From NCBI RefSeq assembly GCF_001028665.1, contig NZ_CP011505.1:124001-188000 (forward strand): a stretch of 64,000 bases of DNA, in the 5' to 3' direction. The stretch is from Burkholderia pyrrocinia. GTDB lineage: Bacteria > Pseudomonadota > Gammaproteobacteria > Burkholderiales > Burkholderiaceae. The notes under the pieces are model-generated. The model saw only the letters and a program-made list of their open reading frames with translations, made no database searches and was not told the DNA's origin. Positions 26,641-41,615 of this stretch are shown here, in pieces. Position 1 is the stretch's first letter, and each line of letters begins with the position of its first letter. A program made the position numbers and the translations under genes.

Positions 26641-27387
26641 ATGACCCTCGCAAACGAAGCTGTGCTGATGGACAAAGCGACCTTCTCGCGCACGCTGCGC
26701 GAAACGCTGGACGAACAACTGACCCTCGATCATCCGATCTTCGCGGAGTTGTTTACGCCGCAGAAAAACTGGCGCTTGCTGAAGATCATCACGCTCGAGG
26801 GATACCAGATCACCCGGTACTTTCTCGAATACATCGAGAACCTGTACTTCCGTTGCCCGTTTCCCGACCACAAGCGCCGGCTGCTGTACAACCTGTTCGA
26901 GGAGGAGACGGGACGTTTCTCGAAGACGAAGAACCATGTCGAGCTCATGGAGGACTTCATTCGGGCGCAACGGATCAGCGACGAGGAGCGCGATGCGTGG
27001 GTACCGTCTGCCGCGACCCGTGAGTTGATCGAGTATCGGCTCGAGAACTGCAAGGGGGCGGGCACCTACCATATCGGTGCTGCCGCGGTGATGATCGCCA
27101 GCGAAGGGCAGAGTCTGGAAACCCGCGCAGGCGAAGCACGCCACGCCATTCTGGCGAAGTGCTATGGACTGACCGAGGAAGACACGCGCTTCTTCTCGGT
27201 TCACCAGAAGGAAGACGTCGCGCACGTCGCCGAGGGCATCTCGCTCGTGACCGATCTGTGCACGACCGTGGAGATGCAGCAGGAAGCCCTGTTCTCGGTG
27301 CGCCACACGTGCAAGCTGTTCTGGAACATGTATGAAAGCGCGGCACAAAAGTACTACGCGTCCGCGGAGGGCGTCGCGCACGCGTGA
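26641..27387 (+). CDS. Haem-oxygenase-like di-iron oxidase (HDO family)
   Basis: This 248-residue, all-helical protein is of the TenA/PqqC/CADD type. Candidate iron ligands fall in the HDO pattern: Glu88 in NLFEEETG, His99 in KNHVELME, Glu155, and the C-terminal His188-x3-Asp192-x2-His195 in SVHQKEDVAH. Characterised HDOs include UndA (fatty acid to terminal alkene), BesC (amino-acid side-chain cleavage), SznF and BelK/HrmI (N-oxygenation). The gene opens the plus-strand assembly-line operon, has AGGGA before its ATG, and is followed 13 bases later by an acyl-ligase-like gene. The substrate may be a free amino acid or a fatty acid. Confidence 0.8.
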   Translation: MTLANEAVLMDKATFSRTLRETLDEQLTLDHPIFAELFTPQKNWRLLKIITLEGYQITRYFLEYIENLYFRCPFPDHKRRLLYNLFEEETGRFSKTKNHVELMEDFIRAQRISDEERDAWVPSAATRELIEYRLENCKGAGTYHIGAAAVMIASEGQSLETRAGEARHAILAKCYGLTEEDTRFFSVHQKEDVAHVAEGISLVTDLCTTVEMQQEALFSVRHTCKLFWNMYESAAQKYYASAEGVAHA

Positions 27388-27400
27388 CGGGAAAACGCCG

Positions 27401-28909
27401 ATGATGACCTTCGATGATCTCGTCGCCCGCCTGCGCGACAGCAGTCATACCTTGACCTTTGTCGACGACAAGGGAGCCGAAACTGTCCGGACTTTTCACG
27501 AACTGTTCGAGGACGTGCTCGCTACGGTGGAGCGCGGCAACGCGATCGGCCTCGTGCCAGGGGCACGCGTCGGCATCGCGGCACCGAACGGCTACCCGTG
27601 GATCGTGTGGGACCTTGCGTGCATGGAGCTCGGCTGCGTATCGGTCGCTTTCCCGAACGATCGCCTGCCCGACACGTGCGACGCATTGATCGAGCGCTAC
27701 CGACTGAGCGTACTTGCGGTGGATGCACGGTGGCTCGATTCCACCGAGTCGATCGCTGGCCGGGTCATCGATATCGACCCGGCCGACGCGCGCGGTTCGG
27801 ACACGCGTATCGAGCCGGTGCTCGTCGAGCATCGGCCGGATACGCATTCGCTCGTGTTCAGCTCCGGCACGACCGGCAAGAACAAGGGGCTCGTGATGAG
27901 CCGGCGCGGTACCGCGCACCTGCTCGATCTGTATCGCGACGCGTTCGGCGTCGCGCCGGGCGAGCGCTTCCTGACGTTCCTGCCGTTCGCGAATTATCAG
28001 CAGCGGATGACGTATTACTTCTGCCTGTATCACGGTGTCGATCTCGTTTCCGTGCCGTTCCACGGACTCTTTCCGGGTCTCAAACGGCATCGCCCGACGT
28101 TCGTGATCGCGCCGCCCGTCCTGTACGAGACGCTGCATACCGTGGCGCGAGCGGCCGCCGGTCCTGCCGGCGATCCCTCGACGCTCGCGGAGCGCCTGAG
28201 CGCGCTGACGGGCGGCAACATCCGTTACATGATCACGGGGATGGCGCCGATCAAGCGCGCCGCACTCGATTTCTTCTGGGACTGCGGGATCGAGCTGTAC
28301 GAGGCGTTCGGGATCACCGAGGCAGGGATGGTTGCCTGGAACAAGCCCGGACGCGTGCGAGTCGGCACGGTCGGTCAACCGGCGGAGCCCGGCAGCGTGT
28401 CGTTGTCGGAAGACGGCGAAGTGATCGTGACGCGAAGCGCACTGCTTTCGCTGGGTTATTTCGATGCGCCGGAAGAAGACATCCGCGCGACCTTCGTCGC
28501 TCCGAACGCGGTGGCGACGGGCGACATCGCCGAGTTCGACAGCGATGGCTTCCTGCGCGTCGTCGGTCGCAAGAAGGACGCAATCATCACGAGCAACGGC
28601 GAGAAGTTCCATCCCGAGCCCATCGAGGCGCTGTTGTATCGCGATCCACGTGTCGAGGTAGCCGTCGTGATGGCCGGCTCGCACGCGGGGCTGAGCGTCG
28701 TCATCGCCACGCGCCGGCCGGACGATGCCGAAGTAACCGGCGCGTTGCGCGAGCTCGTCCGGGCAGTCAATGGCACGCTTCCTGCGCAGCGGCAATTGAC
28801 GAAGGTCATTTTCACCGACCGCGAATTCGACGTCGAAGGCGGCCTGCGCACCCGTAACCTCAAGCTCAATCGCCGCGCGATCGCGGACGCGTTCCTGCGC
28901 GACGCATGA
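27401..28909 (+). CDS. Acyl-CoA-synthetase-like AMP-forming ligase
   Basis: This 502-residue ANL-superfamily enzyme has intact core motifs: A3 LVFSSGTTGKNKG, A5 YEAFGITEAG, A7 ATGDIAEFD, A8 GRKKDAIITSNGEKF and A10 with Lys in TRNLKLNRR. The A4 region (FLPFANYQQRMTYY) resembles long-chain acyl-CoA synthetases, and the Asp that anchors an alpha-amino group in NRPS adenylation domains is not evident. An acid, not an amino acid, is therefore the likelier substrate. Together with the FAAL it is the only intact adenylating enzyme in the window. It may activate the di-iron oxidase product, or load the free carrier protein. Confidence 0.85.
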   Translation: MMTFDDLVARLRDSSHTLTFVDDKGAETVRTFHELFEDVLATVERGNAIGLVPGARVGIAAPNGYPWIVWDLACMELGCVSVAFPNDRLPDTCDALIERYRLSVLAVDARWLDSTESIAGRVIDIDPADARGSDTRIEPVLVEHRPDTHSLVFSSGTTGKNKGLVMSRRGTAHLLDLYRDAFGVAPGERFLTFLPFANYQQRMTYYFCLYHGVDLVSVPFHGLFPGLKRHRPTFVIAPPVLYETLHTVARAAAGPAGDPSTLAERLSALTGGNIRYMITGMAPIKRAALDFFWDCGIELYEAFGITEAGMVAWNKPGRVRVGTVGQPAEPGSVSLSEDGEVIVTRSALLSLGYFDAPEEDIRATFVAPNAVATGDIAEFDSDGFLRVVGRKKDAIITSNGEKFHPEPIEALLYRDPRVEVAVVMAGSHAGLSVVIATRRPDDAEVTGALRELVRAVNGTLPAQRQLTKVIFTDREFDVEGGLRTRNLKLNRRAIADAFLRDA

Positions 28910-28976
28910 GATCACGCTCTTGCGCGAGCCCCCGCGTCTGCGCGGCGGCTCGCGCCGACCTCATCCTGGACACACC

Positions 28977-31241
28977 ATGACGACGCATCCGAACTCGAAT
29001 CCGAACGTGTTTACGATGGATGTCGAACCGACCTCCATCATCGAGACGCTCGCGCACCACACCGAGCGGGACCCCGATCGCGTCGCGCTGACGATCTTGC
29101 GCGACGGCGAAGCGATCGAAAGCGAAAGCACTTTCGGCGATCTGTACGCCGGCATGATGCGCGTCGCGCGCGGCCTCGCGCACTTGACCGAGCCGGGGGC
29201 GCGCGTGCTGTTGCTGCTGCCGACCAGCGCCGAGTTCGTCTGCACGTTCTACGGGTGCCTTGCATCGGGCCGCGTCGCCGTACCGGCCTATCATCCGCAG
29301 CAGGTACGCAAGGTCGCGCAATGGTTGAAGCTGCAGGCCATTGCCGACAATTGCGGCGCAACGCTGATCGTCGCGCCTGCGACATCGATCGACACGCTCG
29401 CGACCTTGCGCGAATCGCAGCAATTGTTTTCCGGCTGCAAGCTCGTCACGTACGAAGCGCTCGTCGATGCAGGGGTGCCGGACGTGCCGGGGCTGCCGCA
29501 CATGCCCGATGCGAGCGATCTGGCGTTCCTTCAATACACGTCCGGATCGACGGGCACACCGAAGGGCGTGATGATCACGCACGGCAACATCATCGACAAC
29601 CAACGCGCGATCGCGACGTTGATGCAGCACGACCGCGACACGCGCATGTTGTCGTGGCTGCCGCTGTATCACGACATGGGACTGTCGATGCCGCTGCAGC
29701 TGGCGTCGATCGGGCTGTCGGTCGTCCTGATGTCGCCCGTTGCGTTCGTCCAGCAGCCGGGCCGATGGTTGCGTGCGATCTCGGCGCACCGGGCAACGAC
29801 GTCCGGCGGGCCCAATTTCGCGTATGCGCTTGCGGCAGCTGCACTGAACGCAAGCGATGCCGGAGAGGCGCTCGACCTGTCGAGCTGGCGCGTTGCATTC
29901 TGCGGCGCCGAGCCGATTCATCGCGAGACGGTCACCGACTTTATCGACGCTGCGCACCCGCACGGTTTCGCGCCCGGGTCGTTCTACCCGTGCTACGGGA
30001 TGGCAGAAGCGACGCTGATCGTATCGGGCGTCGGGTGCGGTGAAGGCGCCTGCTATCTGGACGTCGATAACGTGAAGCTCGCCGCGGGTGTCGTCGAGCC
30101 TGTCCAGCCCGACCACACGAATGTAAAGAGCCTCGTTTCGTGCGGCGGCACGGCGCCCGGCACCGAGATCCGGATCGCGGGCGCCGACGGTCGCCCGGTT
30201 GCCGATCCGAACGGTGTCGGAGAGATCTGGGTCCGCGGCGGCGCGATCGGCGTCGGTTATTACGGCAACCCGGACGCCACGCAGTCGACGTTCGGTGCGC
30301 ATTTCGAGGCCGATCCGGACGCGCGTCCGTTCATGCGTACCGGCGATCTGGGCGCAATCGTCGACGGCCGCCTGTACGTGACCGGCCGCGTGAAGGACAT
30401 GCTGATCGTCCGCGGGCGCAATCTGTATCCGCAGGATATCGAGGCGTGCGTGCAGGATGCGGTGCCGGCGTTGCGCCGCGGCTGCGGCGCCGCCGTGTCG
30501 GTGCACGTGGATGGAGAAGAGAAGCTCGTGATCATCCAGGAGGTCGGCCGCACCGCGCGCCGCACGATGGACCTGGACGCAACGCTGCGGGCGATGGTGA
30601 TGGCGGTCGGCGAGGACTTCGGCGTCACGCCGCACGCAATCGTGCTGGTCGAGCCGGCGACCATCGAGAAGACGTCGAGCGGCAAGATCGCGCGCGCGCT
30701 GTGTCGTCGCGCGTATCTTCAAGGGGAACTGCGCGCCGTCGCCAACTGGACCGATGGAGCCTATGCGAGTGGCGCCGGTGCAGCGCCGGACTTGACGGCC
30801 GCGCCGGTAGTCGCACCGGCACCCCCGGACGTCGATTCAGGCACGACGCTGGTCGAGCGAGAGATCGCCGCCCGGATCGTACGGGTCGTCGCGGAACGAC
30901 TGAAGATAGCCGAAACGCAGGTGTCTCGCACGGCCGCGTGGGTCGAGATGGGTTTCGATTCCATGAGCGCGCTGCAATTCTCGTTGAAGGTGCAACACGC
31001 GATCGGGCTGACGTTTGACGCAGCCGTGCTGTGGGATTGCGCGAATGTCGAGCAGCTCGCCGCGCATCTGGCCCGGATGGGCGGCGCCGCGGACGCGCTA
31101 CGGTCGAGCGATGCACCCGCACCGGCTCCGGCGCGGGCTTCGGCCGATGAAGACGCGCAGGCGGCACGGTCCCCCGAGCAGCTCGCGGCGCTCTCCGATG
31201 CGGACGCCGAAGCGCTGCTGCTGAAAGAGCTGCAGCGTTGA
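28977..31241 (+). CDS. Fatty-acyl-AMP ligase fused to an ACP
   Basis: This 754-residue protein consists of an FAAL domain (1-590) and an ACP (about 620-710). The adenylating part has YTSGSTGTPKG, the FAAL-type WLPLYHDMGLSMPLQL segment, PCYGMAEATL, RTGDLG and the A10 lysine in EKTSSGKIAR. The ACP serine is in MGFDSMSALQ. FAAL-ACP didomains activate a fatty acid as acyl-AMP and load it on the attached ACP to start lipopeptide or lipid-PKS assembly. It stands immediately before the PKS gene (46-base gap), so it is the starter module. ATG 28977 is chosen over earlier non-conserved sequence. Confidence 0.92.
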   Translation: MTTHPNSNPNVFTMDVEPTSIIETLAHHTERDPDRVALTILRDGEAIESESTFGDLYAGMMRVARGLAHLTEPGARVLLLLPTSAEFVCTFYGCLASGRVAVPAYHPQQVRKVAQWLKLQAIADNCGATLIVAPATSIDTLATLRESQQLFSGCKLVTYEALVDAGVPDVPGLPHMPDASDLAFLQYTSGSTGTPKGVMITHGNIIDNQRAIATLMQHDRDTRMLSWLPLYHDMGLSMPLQLASIGLSVVLMSPVAFVQQPGRWLRAISAHRATTSGGPNFAYALAAAALNASDAGEALDLSSWRVAFCGAEPIHRETVTDFIDAAHPHGFAPGSFYPCYGMAEATLIVSGVGCGEGACYLDVDNVKLAAGVVEPVQPDHTNVKSLVSCGGTAPGTEIRIAGADGRPVADPNGVGEIWVRGGAIGVGYYGNPDATQSTFGAHFEADPDARPFMRTGDLGAIVDGRLYVTGRVKDMLIVRGRNLYPQDIEACVQDAVPALRRGCGAAVSVHVDGEEKLVIIQEVGRTARRTMDLDATLRAMVMAVGEDFGVTPHAIVLVEPATIEKTSSGKIARALCRRAYLQGELRAVANWTDGAYASGAGAAPDLTAAPVVAPAPPDVDSGTTLVEREIAARIVRVVAERLKIAETQVSRTAAWVEMGFDSMSALQFSLKVQHAIGLTFDAAVLWDCANVEQLAAHLARMGGAADALRSSDAPAPAPARASADEDAQAARSPEQLAALSDADAEALLLKELQR

Positions 31242-31287
31242 GCCGTACCCCGGCAGTGCCGTCCCGCGAACGTCTGGAGTCGTACAC

Positions 31288-36893
<5,606 letters not shown>

Positions 36894-36897
<4 letters not shown>

Positions 36898-39800
36898 GCT
36901 CGATCGAATTCATCAATGAACTGGCCGGGCGGGGAATCGAGCTCTGGGCCCAGGATGGCAAGCTGCAGTACAAGGCGCCGAAGGGCGCCGTCACGCCGTC
37001 GCTCGTCGACGAGTTGAGGACCCATAAGGCGACGCTCGTCGCGCTGCTCGAACAGTTTGCCGGCACCGCAGGCACCTATCCGCTTTCGTTTGCGCAAAAG
37101 TCGCTATGGTCGCTGCATCAGCTCAATCCCGAAAGTGCGGCGTACAACGTCACGTACGCGACCCGCATCGACGACGATGTCGAGGTGGCGACACTGCGTC
37201 GCTGCGTCGACTATCTGATCGCCCGTCACCCGATTTTGCGCACCGCGTACCGTGTGATCGATGGCGAGCCGCGACAGCAGGTCGGTTCGGACGCGCGCGC
37301 GCAGTTCACGGTCGATCGCGTGTTTGCGGCGGACGAAGCCGCCATCCGCCGGTGGATCGACGACGAGTCGAACCGCCCGTTCGACCTGACGCAGTCGCCG
37401 ATCCGGCTCAAGCTGCTCCTGAACGAACATGACGGTGCAAACGCGATTCGCGTCGTTCTGCTGTTGAACGTACACCATATTGCCGCCGATTTCTGGTCGC
37501 TCGAAATCCTGCTCGGCGAGCTTCGCGCGCTGTACCGGCTCGCGCGCGCGGGCGAGCCGCTGAAGCTGCCGCGTCTATCGTTGCAGTACAAGGATTGCGT
37601 CGAGCACGAGCGCTCGCGGCTCGACGGGAGCGACGGCGAGCATCTCGCCGCGTTCTGGCGCCGGGAGCTGGCGCAAGGATTTCCGGTGCTGAATCTTGCG
37701 ACCGACAGGTTGCGTCCACCGCGCAAGACGGAGCACGGTCGCGTATACGACTGGCCGCTCGGTGCGACGCTGTCGCAGCAGGTACGCGACACGGCCAGGC
37801 TGCTGCGCGTGACACCGTACATGTTGCTGCTTGCCGTCTACCAATTGCATCTGCACCTGCATACCGGACAGGAGCGGCTGATGATCGGCGCACCGACTTC
37901 CGGGCGCAACGTGCAGGGCAGTGAAGGCGTGGTCGGTCATTTCGTGAACACCGTCGTGCTCGCATGCGAGGTGCAACCCGACGATTCGTTCGACGACCTG
38001 CTGCGACGCACGCGCGAGATGATGCTACGCGTGCTCGATCATCAGGACTACCCGTTCCCGATGCTGGTCGACGCGCTGCGTCCGGCGCGCGATCCGAGCC
38101 GATCGCCGATCTACCAGGTGATGTACAACTGGAACCAGGCACGCGGCGATTTCGCCGCGCAAAACGCTGCGGACGTGCCGTTCTATCGGGAGCGCCTCGC
38201 CGCGTCGAGCACGGGTACGCGCGGCGCGACGCACGACCTGACGCTCAACGTCCAGGATCTCGGCGACGAATATTCGACCGCGTGGACGTTCAATACGGAT
38301 CTGTTCGACGACACGACAATCGATCGGTTCGCGAACCAGTACAAACACCTCGTCGAGCAGGTGGTGGTTGACGCGACCCGACGCCTGAACCAGTACGGAC
38401 TCGCGGTTGCACCGGCCGACGATGCGCAAAGCCGCATCGCCGCTGCGCATGCGTTCGCGCGCCACGCGACGGTCGCCGATTTCGATACGCTGCGGGATAC
38501 GTCGCGCGGTGCATGGGAATTCGACGACCGGACGATCTCCTGCGGTGACGTGTACGGCGCGGTACGCGCTGTGCGTGCGCAATTCGACGCGCTCGGGATC
38601 GGTGTCGGCAAGTGCGTGGCAGTTCGCCTGGAAAGCGTCGCCGAGCGTGCAGTCGTGCTGCTTGCGATCCGTGCCGTCGGCGCGCGCTACGTCGTATCGC
38701 GCGACACCACCGACGGAAATGCCGACGCGGTGTGTCGGGGGCGCGGTGACGCGTGGTCCGGCTGGAACATTGGCGCTATCGACGTGGTGCGGGTACATCA
38801 CGCCACCGCGCCGGACGATCGCATGGCCGCGGACGAGGCGGCGGCGGTCGAACCGCTGCTCGATTACGTCGGCCAATTGCTGCATCTGGACGCCGACACG
38901 ACTGCGCTGGTCCTGCACGGTACTCAGGACGTGCTCGCGGCGGCGACGCTCGCTCAAGTCGTGCTTGCGGGCGGCATGGCACGCTTGTCCGAGCGGGCTT
39001 CGATCGGTGCGCTCGCCTCCGACGACCCTGTATACACGGAAATCGCGCGTGCCGAGCTCGACCATTTGCTCGCAGACGGCCCCGCGTTGATCATGCCGTC
39101 TCTTCTGTTACGGCACGCCGACGCCGCCGGCGTCGTGCGGGCACGCGCGCTTGTCGCTTATGGTGAGCATCCGCATGCGTTGACGGCGCTCGTCGACACG
39201 GATCGTGCCCCGGCGGCGGCAACCTTCGTGCCGCTGCGCTGCGCGGAAATCTTTCCGGCGATGTGCGCGTTCGTTGCGGCGCGAAATGGCTGGCGGCTTC
39301 TGGCACCGTCGTATCCGGGACGCGTAGCGCTCGTGCTCGGATCGTCTCGAAGCTTCGCCGACGATCGACAGGCCGGGAAACTGCATTTCCTTGACGGCAC
39401 GTCGGACGCGGTGATCCCGCTCGAGACAGCATACCGGGACAGGACGCTCATATCGACCGGCGTTGCAGTCGTGCGCCGTGACGGCGATGTGCTGTGTGCG
39501 GACCCTTCGTTGCGCGTCGCTCGTCACCGGCCCGTACCGATCGAGATCGGCACGGTCGAGCAGACCATCTCGGCCGTTCCCGGTGTTGCCGCCGCAGTAT
39601 GCGCGTGCGTCATCCGGGACACGCAGGAAATGCTGGTCGCGTACGTCGTCGCGGACGGCAGCGACCTGGATGCGGGTGTACTCGAGAATGCCGTTCGTTC
39701 GGCATTGAAGCAGGTTTTACCCGACTCGATGCACCCGGACGCGATCATGGTGCTCGATCGCCTGCCGCTCGACGCATGCGGTGCACTCGACGCGGACCGG

Positions 39801-41558
39801 CTCCCGCTGCCAAGCGCAAGCGAGACGGCCGTACGTCTTGCGTCGACCGACATCGAACGCAAACTCGCCGCGATCTGGGCCGATGTGCTCGGCCAACCGT
39901 CCGTCGGTGTCGACCACGATTTTTTCGAACTGGGCGGTGATTCGATTCTCGCTGCAGTCATCGTATCTCGCGCGGCGCTCGACGGGATGTATCTGAAGCC
40001 GCAGGACATCTTCCAGCATACGACCGTGGCCAGCCTGTCGACGGTGGTGCGCGAGACACCGGGCCTCGATGTCGATCAGGGGGCGGTGCACGGCGAGGCA
40101 GCACTCGGTCCCGCGGCGCAGTGGTTCGTCGAGCGGGTCGACGTCGATCGTTCGCACTTCAACCAGGCGTTGCTCGTTCCGCTCGGCGAGGCGCCCGACG
40201 CGAACATCATGGCCGAGGCGATCCGTGTCGTCGCGCGCCATCACGACGTGCTGCGTTCACGCTTCGTTGCGCGCGACGACGGAATGCATCACCTGTTTGC
40301 CGGTGACGACGGGTCGGACGAGGCTGATTTCTCGGTCGTCCGATGCGTCGATCCGGACGGCCGGCATTGCGAACGCGCCTGGCGCGATGCGATCGACGCA
40401 GCACAGGGCAGTCTCGACATCGAAAGCGGCAGACTGATGGCAATCAGGTGGCTCGAGAGCACCAGCGTGTCGAGCAGCCGGCTGCTGATCGTCGTCCATC
40501 ACATGGCGATCGACGGCGTATCGTGGAGCATCCTGCTGCAGGATCTGGCGGATTGCTATCTGCGCTTGCGCGACCGCACGGCAGCGGCGTTGCCACTGAA
40601 GACGAGTTCCGTGAAGGCATGGGTCGACCAGTGGATCGCGCTTGCGCGCAGCGACGCGCTCGATGACGATCGCAACTACTGGCGGAGCGTGAACGCACAG
40701 GTGCGCGACGTGTTGAGCGGGCCGAAGCGGGTCGCGCTGATGCGCCACGGGCTTGCCCCGATCGTTCAGCATGCGTATCAGGAGTCGTCGCTCAGTTGCG
40801 CGATTACGCTCGACGCCGACCTGACGCACGCGTTTCGAACCACTGCACCGCGCGCCTATGGAACCGACGCGAATGACCTGCTCATTGCAGCGCTCCACGC
40901 GGGTTTTCGTGCGTGGAGCGGTTGCGATGCGTTGCTGCTGGACGTCGAGGGGCACGGTCGGGACGCGCTCGGCGAATCGATCGACCTGAGCCGCAGCGTC
41001 GGCTGGTTCACGTCGATCTACCCGGTGCTGGTCGACGTGCCGGCGGCCGCGTCGGACCCGTCGGCGCTCATCAAGTCGGTCAAGGCTCGACTGCGCGAGG
41101 TACCGCGGAAGGGCGCGAGCTATGGCGTGCTGCGCTATCTCGACCCGACGCCTCGGGCCGGCGACGACTCGCTCGTTGCGTTTCCGCAGGCGCCGATCCT
41201 GTTCACCTACCTCGGTCAACTGGAGCAATTGTCAGGGCCGTCGTCGCTTTATGGCGGGGCGCCCGAACCCGCGCCGGGCATTCGAAGCCCGCGCCAGCGG
41301 CGCACGCACCTGTTGGACATCGTCGCGTACGTGTCGCGCGGCAGATTGACCGTGGAGTCCAGCTTCTTCGGGGTGCCGGGCGTCGACGAAAGCATCGGCT
41401 GCCTCATGAGTCGCGTCGAAGAAGCGCTGACGATGCTCATTCGCCATTGCAGCGCCGACGGGGTCGGCGGATTGACACCTGACGACGTTCCGCAACTCGA
41501 TGTCGACCAGCACGCGCTGGACGCGCTGCTGGATGAAATCGACGCACTCGAGCGCTGA
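36894..41558 (+). CDS. NRPS module: TubC docking-C-degenerate A-PCP-E
   Basis: This 1554-residue protein starts with a TubC-type docking domain (residues 3-55) that fits a PKS-to-NRPS junction. The condensation domain (about 58-480) has HHIAADFWS with His195. The region 490-965 aligns in order with an adenylation domain but lacks the A3 loop and A5. A7 reads STGV and the A10 position reads LDACGALDA, with no lysine. It cannot be expected to activate an amino acid. The PCP serine is Ser1017 in LGGDSI. The last domain (about 1060-1500) is an epimerase: HHMAIDGVS at 1202-1210, EGHGRDAL and SRSVGWFTS. It should add a D-configured residue supplied in trans. GTG 36894 has AAGGAGG upstream. Confidence 0.9.
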
Positions 41559-41615
41559 ACGAGGCGACGCGCCGTACGGCGCGTTCGTCGAGCATGACCG
41601 TACCAGGAATTCAGG

